The notes below the pieces were generated by a model, which saw only the letters and a program-made list of their open reading frames with translations, had not been told where the DNA came from and searched no databases. Positions 49,277-61,679 of a stretch of DNA of 64,000 bases are shown piece by piece. Numbering within the stretch: position 1 is the first letter of the stretch; every line of letters begins with the position of its first letter. Made by a program: the position numbers and the translations under genes. This DNA comes from Aegilops tauschii subsp. strangulata. Lineage: Eukaryota > Streptophyta > Magnoliopsida > Poales > Poaceae. The DNA is taken from assembly GCF_002575655.3 (NCBI RefSeq), contig NC_053040.3:361148267-361212266 (forward strand). The letters are read 5' to 3'.

Positions 49277-52200
49277 ATGGCCTGTGCTGTTGTTTCGTTG
49301 AATTTTAATGCGTTCCTTGAGAAAGCAAAGTTGAAAGATGATGGTAGCAATTACACGGACTGGGTCCGTAACTTGAGGATTATCCTCATTGCTGCACAGA
49401 AGAATTACGTCCTGGAAGCACCGCTGGGTGCCAGGCCTGCTGCTGATGCAACTCACGACGTTAAGAACGTCTGGCCGAGCAAAGCTGATGACTACTCGAT
49501 AGTTCAATGTGCCATGCTTTACGTCTTAGAACCGGGACTTCAACGACGTTTTGAACGTCATTGAGCATATGAGATGTTCCAGGAGTTGAAGTTAATATTT
49601 CAAGCAAATGCCCGGATTGAGAGATATGAAGTCTCCAATAAGTTCTACAGCTGCAAGATGGAGGAGAATAGTTCTGTCAGTGAGCATATACTCAAAATGT
49701 CTGGGTATAATAATCACTTGATTCAACTAGGAGTTAATCTTCCGGATGATAGCGTCATTGACAGAATTCTCCAATCACTGCCACCAAGCTATAAGAGCTT
49801 CGTGATAAACTATAACATGCAAGGGATGGATAAGACGATTCCCGAGCTCTTCGCAATGCTAAAGGCTGCGGAGGTAGAAATCAAAAAGGAGCATCAAGTG
49901 TTGATGGTCAATAAGACCACCAGTTTCAAGAAAAAGGGCAAAGGGAAGAAGAAGGGGAACTTCAAAAAGAACAGCAAGCAAGTTGCTGTTCAGGAGAAGA
50001 AACCCAAGTCTGGACCTAAGCCTGAGACTGAGTGCTTCTATTGCAAGCAGACTGGTCACTGGAAGCGGAACTGCCCCAAGTATTTGGCGGATAAGAATGA
50101 TGGCAAGGTGAACAAAGGTATATGTGATATACATGTTATTGATGTGTACCTTACTAATGCTCGCAGTAGCACCTGGGTATTTGATACTGGTTCTGTTGCT
50201 AATATTTGCAACTCGAAACAGGGGCTACGTATTAAGCGAAGATTGGCTAAGGACGAGGTGACGATGCGCGTGGGAAATGGTTCCAAAGTCGATGTGATCG
50301 CGGTCGGCACGCAACTCTACATCTACCTTCGGGATTAGTTTTAGACCTAAATAATTGTTATTTGGTGCCAGCGTTAAGCATGAACATTATATCTGGATCT
50401 TGTTTGATGCGAGACGGTTATTCATTTAAATAAGAGAATAATGGTTGTTCTGTTTATATGAGTAATATCTTTTATGGTCATGCACCCTTGAAGAGTGGTT
50501 TATTTTTGTTGAATCTCGATAGTAGTGATACACATATTCATAATATTGAAGCCAAAAGATGCAGAGTTGATAATGATAGTGCAACTTATTTGTGGCACTG
50601 CCGTTTAGGTCATATCGGTGTAAAGCGCATGAAGAAACTCCATAATGATGGACTTTTGGAACCACTTGATTATGAATCACTTGGTACTTGCGAACCGTGC
50701 CTCATGGGCAAGATGACTAAAACGCCGTTCTCCGGAACTATGGAGAGAGCAACAGATTTGTTGGAAATCATACATACAGATGTATGTGGTCCGATGAATG
50801 TTGAGGCTCGTGGCGGATATCGTTATTTGCTCACCTTCACGGATGATTTAAGCAGATATGGATATATCTACTTAATGAAACATAAGTCTGAAACATTTGA
50901 AAAGTTCAAAGAATTTCAGAGTGAAGTTGAAAATCATCGTAACAAGAAAACAAAGTTTCTACGATCTGATCGTGGAGGAGAATATTTGAGTTATGAGTTT
51001 GGTCTTCATTTGAAACAATGCGAAATATTTTCGCAACTCACGCCACCCGGAACACCACAGCGTAATGGTGTGTCCGAACGTTGTAATCGTACTCTACTAG
51101 ATATGGTGCGATCTATGATGTCTCTTACTGATTTACCGCTATCATTTTGGGGTTATGCTTTAGAGACGGCCGCATTCACGTTAAATAGGGCACCATTAAA
51201 ATCCGTTGAGACGACGCCTTATGAACTGTGGTTTGGCAAGAAACCAAAGTTGTCGTTTCTTAAAGTTTGGGGCTGCGATGCTTATGTGAAAAAGCTTCAA
51301 CCTGATAAGCTCGAACCCAAATCGGAGAAATGTGTCTTCATAGGTACCCAAAGGAGATTGTTGGGTACACCTTCTATCACAGATCCGAAGGCAAGACTTT
51401 TGTTGCTAAATTCGGAATCTTTCTGGAGAAGGAGTTTCTCTCGAAAGAAGTGAGTGGGAGGAAAGTAGAACTTGATGAGATAATTTTACCTGCTCCCTTA
51501 TTGGAAAGTAGTTCATCACAGAAACCGGTTTCTGTGACGCCTACACCAGTTAGTGAGGAAGTTAGTGATGATGATCATGGAACTTCAGATCAAGTTGTTA
51601 CTGAACCTCGTAGGTCAACCAGAGTAAGATCCGCACCAGAGTGGTACGGTAATCCTGTTCTGGAGGTTATGCTACTAGACCATGACGAACCTACGAACTA
51701 TGAAGAAGCGATGGTGAGCCCAGATTCCGCAAAATGGCTTGAGGCCATGAAATCTGAGATGGGATCCATGTATGAGAACAAAGTGTGGACTTTGGTTGAC
51801 TTGCCCAATGACCGGCAAGCAATTGAGAATAAATGGATCTTCAAGAAGAAGACTGACGCTGACGGTAATGTTACTGTCTATAAAGCTCGACTTGTTGCAA
51901 AAGGTTTTCGACAAGTTCAAGGGACTGACTACGATGAGACCTTCTCACCCGTAGCGATGCTTAAGTCTGTCCGATCATGTTAGCAATTGCCGCATTTTAT
52001 GATTATGAAATTTGGCAAATGGATGTCAAAACTGCATTCCTGAATGGATTTCTGGAAGAAGAGTTGTATATGATGCAACCGGAAGGTTTTGTCGATCCAA
52101 AGGGAGCTAAGAAACTGTGCAAGCTCTAGCGATCTATTTATGGACTGGTGCAAGCCTCTCGGAGTTGGAATAAACGCTTTGATAGTGTGATCAAAGCATT

Positions 52201-53249
52201 TTGTTTTGTACAGACTTTTGGAGAAGCCAGTATTTACAAGAAAGTGAGTGGGAGCTCTGTAGCATTTCTAATATTATATGTGGATGACATATTGTTGATT
52301 GGAAATGATATAGAATTTCTGAATAGCAGAAAGGGATACTTGAATAAGAGTTTTTCAATGAAAGACCTCGGTGAAGCTGCGTATATATTGGGCATCAAGA
52401 TCTATAGAGATAGATCAAGACGCTTAATTGGACTTTCACAAAGCACATACCTTGACAAAGTTTTGAAGAAGTTCAAAATGGATCAAGCAAAGAAAGGGTT
52501 CTTGCCTGTGTTACAAGGTGTGAAGTTGAGTATGACTCAATGCCCGACCACTGCAGAAGATAGAGAGAAGATGAAAGGTGTTCCCTATGCTTCAGCATAG
52601 GCTCTATCATGTATGCAATGCTGTGTACCAGACCTGATGTGTGCCTTGCTATAAGTTTAGCAGGGAGGTACCAAAGTAATCCAGGGGTGGATCACTGGAC
52701 AGCGGTCAAGAACATCCTGAAATACCTGAAAAGGACTAAGGATATGTTTCTCATTTATGGAGGTGACAAAATCTCATCGTAAATGGTCACGTTGATGCAA
52801 GCTTTGATACTGATCCGGACGATTCTAAATCGCAAATCGGATACGTGTTTACATTGAACGGTGGAGCTGTCAGTTGGTGCAGTTCTAAACAAAGCGTCGT
52901 GGCGGGATCTACGTGTGAAGCGGAATACATAGCTGCTTCGGAAGCAGCAAATGAAGGAGTCCGGATGAAGGAGTTCATATCCGACCTAGGTTTCATACCT
53001 AGTGCATCGGGTCCAATGAAAATCTTTTGTGACAATACTGGTGCAATTGCCTTGGCGAAGGAATCCAGATTTCACAAGAGAACCAAGCACATCAAGAGAC
53101 GCTTCAATTCCATCCGGGATTTAGTCTAGGTGGGAGACATAGAAATTTGCAAGATACATACGGATCTGAATGTTGCAGACCCGTTGACTAAGCCTCTTCC
53201 ACGAGCAAAACATGATCAGCCCCAAGGCTCCATGGGTGTCAGAATTATT
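49277..53249 (+). pseudogene. Angela gag-pol polyprotein, disrupted
   Basis: Order: gag from MACAVVSLNFNAF (49277) with a TGA at 49562 in frame, capsid and CCHC knuckle CFYCKQTGHWKRNC (about 50036), protease WVFDTGS, stop near 50337, integrase with the HHCC zinc site (WHCRLGH ... CEPC) and acidic residues in HTDVCGP, LRSDRGGEY and NGVSER, frameshift near 51350, reverse transcriptase (frameshift near 51972, stop near 52128) with LYVDDILLIGN (about 52278), and RNase H (HVDASFDTDPDD, EAEYIAASEAA) to the NVADPLTKPLP tail near 53170. Copia elements make one polyprotein; here at least six breaks silence it. Confidence 0.9.
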
Positions 53250-53309
53250 ACTGTGTAATCTAGATTATTGATATGGAACAGTGATCCAGAGGCCTTCCAA
53301 AATGTAATC

Positions 53310-53910
53310 GTGTGCGATGCAGCACACACTAAATTCTTTCGCACGTGTGGTATCGGTGATTAAGCGTTTCTAATGACGCAGTGAAACCATACGGTCTGTC
53401 GTAACGAACCGTTTGGGAAACAGTATGTAAGGCACACGGGCCAACATATGAACTGTGTGTGATTTGTGCCCTATCGCACACGAGTTTTCTGCGTAACCCG
53501 TCTGCCATGCTAGACTCTATCGCACACGTTTTCCAACAATTACTGTCTGCGACAATGTTCTATCACAAACGGTTCAGGAGCCCCTTCGCACACATACAAG
53601 TGATGCAGACCGTTTGTGATTTGTTAGGTATCATCGACGGTTGCCGCAAGAGTGACGTGTGCTTTTCGTTTGGGATCACACACGTTTCCTGAAAAAAATA
53701 CGACTGGGATTGTATTTTGCATTGGGCACGGTTTACTCCCAGTTCTCGTGTGCGATAACGCGATATCACAAACGGTTCTGGAGAACCTACGCACACGTAG
53801 TAGCGCTGCGAATCGTTTGCGATCTGCTGTGTATCACCAACGGTTCCAATACGATTGACATATGCTTTCCGATGTGGATCGCACACACTCATTTAGTTGA
53901 ACCGTGTGCG
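53310..53910. repeat. Subterminal repeat array
   Basis: More than ten copies of related motifs, cgtgtgcgat / atcgcacacg and accgtttgtgat / atcacaaacggtt, in both orientations over 600 bp. Such arrays bind transposase in CACTA elements (family knowledge). Confidence 0.7.
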
Positions 53911-53933
53911 GAGCAATTGCCAGGTTAAAACAA

Positions 53934-54066
53934 AAATATCCCATTTTGAATCGGCACGCAAAAAGCAAAGTCGCCACAATATTCAATTGAACAAATAAAC
54001 ATAAATATCCCATTTTGAATCGGCACGCAAAAAGCAAATTCGCCATAATATTCAATTGAACAAATA
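53934..54066. repeat. 69 bp tandem duplication
   Basis: aaatatcccattttgaatcg opens at 53934 and 54003; the second copy ends at acaaatag. Few differences between copies. Confidence 0.9.
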
Positions 54067-55289
54067 GTGTCCACAGGAAGAACATTCATCAGATTTCGCA
54101 ACAATTGCAATTGAACATATGGTAGCTAAATTCCAATGATTTGTCCACACATATATGCATTACATAATTAATCATAGTGTACGAAATACGAAAACCTCAT
54201 CAGATGGAAAACAATGGATCCATGCGTTATATGTTTAGCGGCTAACTCTTACTCAATGTTTCACGAGAACACATGCTGAAATCTTCATTATCACCAGTGG
54301 GATTGATGTAGTGATCCAGGAAGAAGTCGTTGGTAAATCTCCGAACCATCAGCAATTCACCAGCCGGGAGCGGTTCAGGGGTCCTCGGTTTTAAGATGAG
54401 TTGCAGTATTTTTAAGATCAGAATGTGTCATATGAGTGGAGTAGAAGATATTAATTAAGATAGGCTTACTGGTACTAATTCGCGAGGATCGTCACAACTA
54501 TCAGCATATTTGCAGATGGAGATCATGTGTCTGCAAACATAGTATCCACAAAGGTTGGTCCCTGCTTCTTGCTGAGGACACTAAAATTTTTTGTACAAAA
54601 TTAGTCATGTATTTGTCTTGTTAGGAACAACCTAACCGGTGTTAGATGTATTATTTTTTCTTTGGACAAAATAGAAAGAGGTTTATTTAGAAGCTTGAAC
54701 ATTTGACTAGCATAAGGAAAAGTATTTGCAGACTGTTGGATAAATTTTCCGAAAATAATGGATTTCGGTGTGTTACCGGAGAAACGATCTCGTGCTGCAG
54801 AGGTAATTTCCTCTTGAACAGGTTCCCTGTTTTAGTTTCCCACAATGGGAGCACACTGCAAATGATGATGAATTTTCACAACATCAATTATTTTGGATTT
54901 GCCCAAGATCTTTGGAATTCATTTATTTCTTGCAGGGGTGGCTTGCTTTGGCTTTGGGGCATTTCACATAACGGGTTTGTATGGTCCTGGGATATGGGTA
55001 TCCCGTGCTTTTGAACCATAAACTAATGCCGCCTCTCGGGAGCGTGTGTTACTATTCCATTCTCTGGAGCACAATCCAACGGAAAAAGTATGTTTCCAAC
55101 CTACACCTTTAGTTGTTCTAGCTCATGAGGAAGACGACTATGGAATTCAGATTTCCTTTCTCTCGAAGCAAGCCAGTCCTTAATTAATGATAGGGAAGGA
55201 AGGAATTGCTCTTAGGCTTGTGAGTCTTTTTATCATCCCAGATATGAATGCAAATTAATTTCAACATCATAGAATTCAATACCTATCCA

Positions 55290-55770
55290 AGAATTGTTGA
55301 AGGTGCGTCAGATCCTGGGCGTTTGTTGACTCTCTAAGAGAATCGATGTAGTAAACTGTGCTCTTGTTTGGAACAATGAATACCAATATCCAGTGATTGC
55401 TACATATTAAGAAAGCCATGAACTTACGAATGATGTCGAAATCTGAAAGACAATCAGTGTATGCGTGGTTGTTTACTTGACTTACCCTTCATGATATGGC
55501 CAGAGAAATGATTCTGCATGGGACGTGTTTTCGAAGATACGGACGACCGTGTTAACAGCCTAGTCCCGTCGGTCCTTTTCATGTAATGTTGTGCCATTTG
55601 CTAATGCAGGATCTATGAAATACACACTCTCACTTTGTCTTCTCTGCGCGTTCAATCCCCTGAGAGGGATAAAATGCAGTTAGTTGTTTATCATTTACAG
55701 CCTTGGATGGAGAAGTTGATCATAGTTTGTTAAGTACTTACAAAATCACGCATCTAATAAGAGTGGCATC
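55290..55770 (-). pseudogene. C48 (Ulp1-like) cysteine protease relic
   Basis: On the minus strand two pieces in different frames read VYFIDPALANGTTLHEKDRR (about 55625-55562) and SNHWILVFIVPNKSTVYYID (about 55412-55350) followed by SLRESTNAQDLTH. The NHW and YYIDS strings fit the catalytic His and Asp of Ulp1/SENP proteases, which deconjugate SUMO and are often carried by plant CACTA and Mutator elements. The Cys box downstream was not found. Frame changes and stops make it non-functional. Confidence 0.6.
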
Positions 55771-55884
55771 GAGCACGTTGAAGTTGAAGAAGAGAAGTAA
55801 GTCCTCGAAACTCACAATGATGGAACCAGCATCGTGTCGGAAATGATCTCTGTTGTAGTGGACTAGCAAATGGTGATGACCTTC

Positions 55885-56250
55885 TTACATTTGATCCATG
55901 CAATATTCATGTAACTCGCGGCAACTGGAGCTGCATTCATCAAAGTATTTGCCAACAAGAAATGGCTGACCATGGACGTAATTGCGTGCTTCAAGTACGT
56001 CTGCTTTTCTTTTAGCAAGCAACAATTCTACTTCTTCATCATCCATGGCGTCAGAAATAATATTACTCCCCGATTCAAACAAGCTGCTATTAATTTGGCT
56101 CTGGGCGATGAGTGCTTTAAGTAAGAGGCAATCGTTCTCTTTCCTCTTCACTTTCCCGCTGCGCTTCCTCGTGGTCGTGGGTGTAGCCTTTTTGGCCACT
56201 TCCTTCTTGGTACTTGAAGCATTTCTGGCAGAACGTCTGGTTGCCTGCAC
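55885..56250 (-). pseudogene. Transposon ORF segment, basic then acidic
   Basis: Open frame MQATRRSARNASSTKKEVAK, a Lys/Arg-rich start, then DDEEVELLLAKRKADVLEAR, ending at DQM. It lies between transposase and protease parts and is probably the linker of one former protein. The upstream section 56330-57000 holds many copies of a degenerate short repeat (tgctgagcaggcggt-like). No known domain. Confidence 0.45.
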
Positions 56251-57255
56251 GGTAGACTGCCGAGCAGACGGTGAAGTTTGGACGGACTTTTTAGCAGACT
56301 GTTTATCTATGTCGGACCGCTGAGCTGGCGGTGCTGCAGTGACGGACTGCTAGGCTGTAGGAGCAGAGGCATCGAACTGCTGACCATGCGTTGAAGCTAT
56401 GTCGTGTTTCTGCGCAGGTGGTGCCAACTTGTCGGTGTGCTGAGGAGGCTGTGCCAACGCGTTGGTTTGCTAAGCAGGAAGTGCTGACGCATTGGTATGC
56501 TGATCACGTGCCTGCGGACCGACGGACTGATGAGCAGTCGGTTCTGGACCTACAGACTGCTTAGCAGGCGATTCCGAAGCATCAAACTGCTTAGCAGTCT
56601 GTTCCACTAGGTTGGTCTACTGAGCATGTGCTGCAGCTGGGTCTCCCCCCGCTGCTTCAGCGATCGGCATCTAGACCGGTGGTGCATCATCAGCAGTTGT
56701 AGGCCTTGCCATTGGCTGATTTGGGGCGGAGGATGACATGGCCTGTACGCCACAAAGTCGGTCCGGCTGATCACAGGTTGATGCATCAGCCCGTGAGAGC
56801 TGCTCTGGCAAGGAGAGCGTCACCAGTTGAGGGGCGACAGTAGTTGCTCTTGGCGGGGCTTCAGGAATCTCATCGATGAACTCTATTTCCTTTCGTGGCC
56901 ACTGGATGTGATGTAACAGTGTTTATCCCAAGGTCCTTTGCTCATCGAAGTCTCCTAGGACATTCTTCAGGGAAAATTCATTGAATCCAGGCTTTACTTC
57001 AGTCACGTAGCACTTCACACAGCCCGGCTTCAATGGCACATTGTCCAAGAAGAGGACATCTTCGAAGAAGGGTGGGCAAACTCAGGCTGTGCACATTTTA
57101 ATGTACCTTCATAATGTGTAAGCACGCCCTTCAGTCTGTCTTTCATTCCAGATAGATCAGATATAGCATCATCACGAGCAGCTGCAGTCTTAGTGTCGCC
57201 GGGGTCAGTTGATGCACAGCTACTCTTGTGCAGTGTTGTCACACAATAAGCAGCA

Positions 57256-58404
57256 TCATCCATGCCCGCCTCCCCCCATCTGCTGGCTATCTGTCAGTTT
57301 TAGAGTCTTTTGCATCATCATCATTGACTCCTCAACATCCTTTCGAACAACCGGATAAATCTCCTTCTTCAACTTTTCAAACAATGCATTCTGCTTCATT
57401 TCACTCCTCGCTTTTTTCATGCTGAGCCTCTCTTCTTTGCTGAGTGTGAAAGCCCTCTTGTGCGGGACATTAACACCTATACCCCTTGCACGGCCAGGGG
57501 GCTCTTTTGTGTCCAGAGCAATGGACATAATGTCACATGGCCCTGAGTTCCTGTAGAACCTTCCAGGGATCTTGGAAGCCTCTACCATCACTTCATACAG
57601 TTTGGCGTCACGTGCGTTTTCAAAGTAATAAGTTCCGTCATCACGCCTCTTTGCACGTGCCCGCAAGTAGTCTCTGGCGCGTTCGCCCTTGATTTCACTA
57701 AAGGCTGGACTCCCAGCCGCCGCTACTGCTCCTTTGTCCTCCTGTTCCCATATCAGTTTCATGTCATAGTATCCTGCCACACCCATACGGTGGGGGTGTA
57801 TGTTCTTCTTTTGAAGTTCCAATTGCTTGAAACTCTTCGCAGCAAACTCTGGAGTTGCCCTGACCCTTTTGAATTCTGCCCAGTCTGCCTTTGTAATTTG
57901 GGGATATGTGGGGATTGGGTCCTTGCCTTCACTCAAGTACTTCTTGTACAACACGTGCTTCCAGTTTCTCCAAGCATCCCTAGCCTTCTTTAGTGCAGCG
58001 TGTTCCACCTGCATTCTCCACTACTCTGGAACGTTGAAGTGATCCATGATCTCCCGGACTATCCTTCGCCGTGTTTCTGTGTCAGCCTTTCGAAACCGCG
58101 GCACATTAATGTTGAGCCTTGCCCTGCCAACAAATCCACAGACACTCCTGAACCTCACGCATGCTTTATCTGGTTTAGTTGGAGCCCAGGACTTCAAATC
58201 AATCTCGGTTACTTCATATACACCTTTAGGCTGGTGTGTGGGATTACTTGGAGCATTCCTCCGTGTCCTGACCGGAAGGGTAATTGCTTCAGCTCTATCC
58301 CGTTCAAGACTACTTGATCCCTCACAATCTGCCGAAGACCTAGGGTTGTCCGAATCAGATGAAGATACATGGCCTGAATGAGTGATGTCGCTGCTACTCG
58401 GCAT
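57256..58404 (-). pseudogene. Transposase-associated protein, Ptta/En/Spm type (Transposase_24)
   Basis: The frame starts MPSSSDITHSGHVSSSDSD at 58404, passes an RCxF-like section (CGFVGRARLNINVPRF), meets an in-frame TAG after FNVPE (about 58022), and continues as the conserved domain: RDAWRNWKHVLYKKYL, TPEFAAKS, LQKKNIHPHRMGVAGY, PAFSEIKGERARDYLRARAK, KLYEVMVEAS. This pattern is the plant En/Spm-associated transposase family (PF03004). The end has a Met run and QQMGGGGHG, after which the frame shifts at about 57256 (continuing 57263-57030). One stop and one shift mark it as a relic, but decay is slight. Confidence 0.75.
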
Positions 58405-59320
58405 CTACAGAGAACACATGCGAAACTCAAGACAGGAGGATAAGCATAAAACTAACAACTTGGTATCAAGTTTTCTAAACATGCCATGCAATAATTTAGA
58501 AAATGTACGGCTAATTTGTTAAGTTTGTGTGACTCGGGCGTCCGCGATCTGTAAATAGGCAGTAACTTATTGGAACAAATACAACTTATATGTAGCAAGG
58601 AAGGTAGATAATGAACATATATACGCTCTCCGTTATTTTATAGCCAATTTGGGAACATACAGAACGAAATTGGAAGAGGGATTGCGAGGAAATATGCCTC
58701 ACCGCGATGGAGAGCAGTAACTAACAGGCTTATTAATGCAAACCCGGCCGGACCACAGGAGAGGCGAGGGTTACTGCATCGATATGCTCGAGGGTGGCTG
58801 GCGAGCAAACGAAGACGGCGAGGCGCGGGCCGCCGCGTGTTGGGAACGGCAGTGGAGGTAGGCTTGACGCCAAAGAGTGGGTACATGGCCGGGGTGAGCA
58901 CGACGGCGCCAGAGAGGGTTCTGCTATGGATCTGGGGGAGGGGGGAGCTGGTGAAGGAGATTGGATGGATTAGTTGAGTGAAACACGGGCGGACGGTGGG
59001 GGGTGTTGGCGGCCTAGGTGAAAAGGGTGAAAAATATCCCCGGTCGCCACGCGCGCGGAAAGGCCTATGCAAACGGTTGCCTCTAAGCGCTCATGTGCAC
59101 AAACAGAATAATTTCGTTTGAAATGAAGACGTACTAATTTTGAAATGAAGACGTGAGTTCATCGTTTCTCATCTAAATTTTTCGCACGTAAACCAATCAC
59201 AATTTTACCACGGGTTTGATTTGCTGGTGCATTTCAGGTCTCGTGTGCTCTATGTAAGAATTTTTTTGGCATTTACCGTGCATGTTTGCATATAAATCAA
59301 TTCCTAGCCGGACTGCATTT

Positions 59321-59752
59321 CCTGTCGAAAGGGATGAGGATTGTCGTTCGATCCGGGAGCAATCAACGGTGCAGACGTACGATCCGTGGGGTTTGGGTTC
59401 TGGCCAATCAGAACGCATGACTCAAATCGCACGCGCAGCGAGGCGGGGGGCATCGGCCACGGTTTGGTAGGCACACGGCTTTCGTGTGTGAACCGTGTGC
59501 TATTTGAAAACATTTTTTGGGGAGGGGCTATTTGAAAACATGTACATGTGTTGTCGAAAGGGATGAGGACCGCCGTTTGATCAAGGAGAATCCAACGGTG
59601 CAGACGTACGATCCGTGGGGTTTGGGTTCTGGCCAATCAGGACGCACGACTCAGATCGCGCGCGTGGCAGAGGGGTGGGGGGGGGGTGCATCGGCCACGG
59701 TTTAGTGGACACACGGCTTTCGTGAGTGAACCGTGTGCTCTTTGAAAACATT
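59321..59752. repeat. ~230 bp tandem duplication in the CACTA arm
   Basis: Copy 1 (59321-59513) and copy 2 (59552-59752) both run from tgtcgaaagggatgaggac through cagacgtacgatccgtgggg to acacggctttcgtg and tttgaaaacat. Confidence 0.85.
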
Positions 59753-59831
59753 TACATTACCCATATTTTTGTTCGAGTGAAAACATGAGTTCATCGTTTC
59801 GCCTCCAATTTATTTCCACGGTAAGAAATCA

Positions 59832-60137
59832 TGAGTATAGTGGAGAGTGTCATATACTAGTATCATGAATATCCAATACATATGATACTACCTTTAATTA
59901 ATTATAGCGCATAGTATAATACATAGAGTATAGTATATCATATATATATAGATCATATTTATTGCCATGCATGACACAAATTAGCATCGCATTTAACATG
60001 ATACAGTATCTACCTACTATGTGTTACTCTAACCCTCTTTATATATATTTAATTCTTTGCCACATCAGCATATATACTTGCTATTTCCGAGTGCATGACA
60101 TCGCCGGCTATGATACCATCACTATGGCCAGCCTTAT
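59832..60137. mobile_element. MITE, tatcatgatac family, copy 1
   Basis: Rich in agtatcat/atgatact motifs, contains the family phrase gccatgcatgacacaaa and ends ...gataccatcactatggccagcct, the inverse of the aggctggtcat-type start of other copies. Edges approximate. Confidence 0.6.
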
Positions 60138-60500
60138 ATAGGGAGTATCATATAGTACTATATATATAGTATCATGCATATGATACTACATACGTACCTT
60201 CATAGTGCATATATAGTATCATAGAGTAGTACTAGCTCCCTCTGTAAACTAATATAAGAGCGTTTAGATTACTAAATAGTGACCTAAACGCTCCTATATT
60301 AGTTTACGGAGGGATTATATATCATAGATGACCGTATTTATGGCCATGCATGACACAAAGTAGTATAGCATTTATTATATATATATATATATATATGTTA
60401 CGGTATCTACCTATGTTACTGCTTATTTGCCACATCATCATATTTTCTATTCCCGGGTGCATGATACCGGCTATGATACCCCCACTATGGCCACCCTAAT
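60138..60500. mobile_element. MITE, tatcatgatac family, copy 2, split by Stowaway
   Basis: Same phrases as copy 1, interrupted by the Stowaway element at 60236-60314; ends ...gatacccccactatggccacc. Confidence 0.6.
60236..60314. mobile_element. Stowaway MITE
   Basis: ctccctctgtaaactaatat and its inverse ending agtttacggaggga. The TA flanks have decayed. Confidence 0.85.
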
Positions 60501-60501
60501 A

Positions 60502-60750
60502 AGGCTGGTCATAATATGGTAGTATCAAGCGGTATGATGCATGCCAACTAGACTTTTTGGATGATGTGGCACACAGTTAAATGATGAAAGAGAGGGTGTG
60601 TGGTATCATATCACGATACCGTATCATATTAAATGTTGTACTACTTTGTGTCATGCATGGTAATTAATAAGGAACCTAAGATACTAACTCATGATACTAT
60701 GCATGCGCGCATTACGGAGGTATTGCCGATCATATACTAGTATCATGCAT
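60502..60750. mobile_element. MITE, tatcatgatac family, copy 3, inverted
   Basis: Starts ggctggtcataatatggtag and carries the family phrases in the opposite orientation (gtgtcatgcatgg, gatgatgtggcaca). Confidence 0.6.
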
Positions 60751-60755
60751 ATATA

Positions 60756-61357
60756 CTCCCTCCTTTCCGGTTTATAGGCTTATCTCAGAATTTTAGTTTT
60801 TCCATTTTATAAGGCTCAATTTGGTTGTTCCCCATCACATGTCCAGATTCCAAGGTGCATTAAATCATTGCATGCAAGTATTAAGAGAAAGTTGACCAAT
60901 GCATGTACTTTATATATGCATGCATGTATTGCAATTAATACATTGGAAAACATAAATTTTTGAGGAAAACAAAAGCATTAATTGGGTGTTCTTGCAAACT
61001 ACAAAAGGTATTCCACCACTCACCATATACCTTAGTTGGTGAGATTTTTGAATTGAGCCATATAAGGCTAGTTGTAATGGGGAGTATCATATATATACTA
61101 GTAGTATCATGCATATATATGATAGTGTAGCTAGGATACTAGCTACTTCTATAATGCATAGTATCATAAGTTAACATCTTAGGTTGCCTTACTAATCACA
61201 CAAAGTAGTAGTATAACATTTAATATGACACGGTATCATGATATGATACCACATCCTCTCTTGTGTGCCACATCATCCAGAAAGTCTAGTTGGCATGCAT
61301 GATACCGCTTATGATAATACCATTACAACCAGCCTAGCTAAACCGGAAAGGAGGGAG
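60756..61357. mobile_element. Stowaway-type element split by another MITE
   Basis: Ends ctccctcctttccggttta and its inverse aaccggaaaggagggag with TA at 60754-60755 and 61358-61359. Another MITE (61065-61335) sits near its right end; without it the element is about 330 bp. Confidence 0.8.
61065..61335. mobile_element. MITE, tatcatgatac family, copy 4, nested
   Basis: Inverted ends aggctagttgtaatgg and ccattacaaccagcct; same inner phrases as the other copies. Confidence 0.75.
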
Positions 61358-61361
61358 TATG

Positions 61362-61642
61362 AGACTAGCTAGCCACAACGGAGAGTAGTACACTGGTAAC
61401 ATACACATATCCCTAGACTATATATGTTACTACCTTCATAGTGGGTAGTAACATAGGTGTAGTGTCATGCAAATCTTCATTTCTTAGGTTATAGACTCAT
61501 ATTGCATTGGGACATGTGATGCTACAATAACTATCTAAGTTACTGAAACTATCTCTCTCCTCATTAACTTATTGCCACATAAGCAAGTTTGCTGAGTTGG
61601 AGTCGGTGTTATTGCTGAAGTTACTCCCACTGTGGCTAGTCT
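61362..61642. mobile_element. MITE, gtaacat family, copy 1
   Basis: Ends agactagctagccacaacgg and, inverted, actcccactgtggctagtct; inner grtaacat/atgttac repeats. Confidence 0.65.
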
Positions 61643-61679
61643 GATACTAGCTAGTCGTCTGTGATATACTAGCTACCTC

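Larger units (their letters stand above)
46309..53271 (+). mobile_element. Angela/WIS copia retrotransposon lacking its 3' LTR
   Basis: The 5' LTR, leader, gag-pol and the start of the 3' region are present in the plus orientation. The sequence follows the family to tctagattattga at about 53271 and then changes abruptly into CACTA-type DNA. The 3' LTR is absent from the rest of the window. Either the CACTA element inserted just before the 3' LTR, which would then lie beyond the window, or a deletion removed it. Confidence 0.85.
53272..59830 (-). mobile_element. CACTA-type (En/Spm) DNA transposon, decayed
   Basis: The central part codes, on the minus strand, a Ptta/En/Spm-type transposase-associated protein and a C48 protease relic. 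Both flanks hold arrays of short cgtgtgcgat-like motifs in both orientations, as in CACTA subterminal regions. Neither CACTA terminus with its 3 bp target duplication could be pinned down: the left edge is the break with Angela, and the right edge is masked by MITEs. Assignment rests on the coding region and subterminal pattern. Confidence 0.65.

Noticed and set aside
53310..53910. CRISPR-like array of cgcacacg repeats
   Set aside because: Repeats vary, occur in both orientations and have irregular spacing in a plant transposon.
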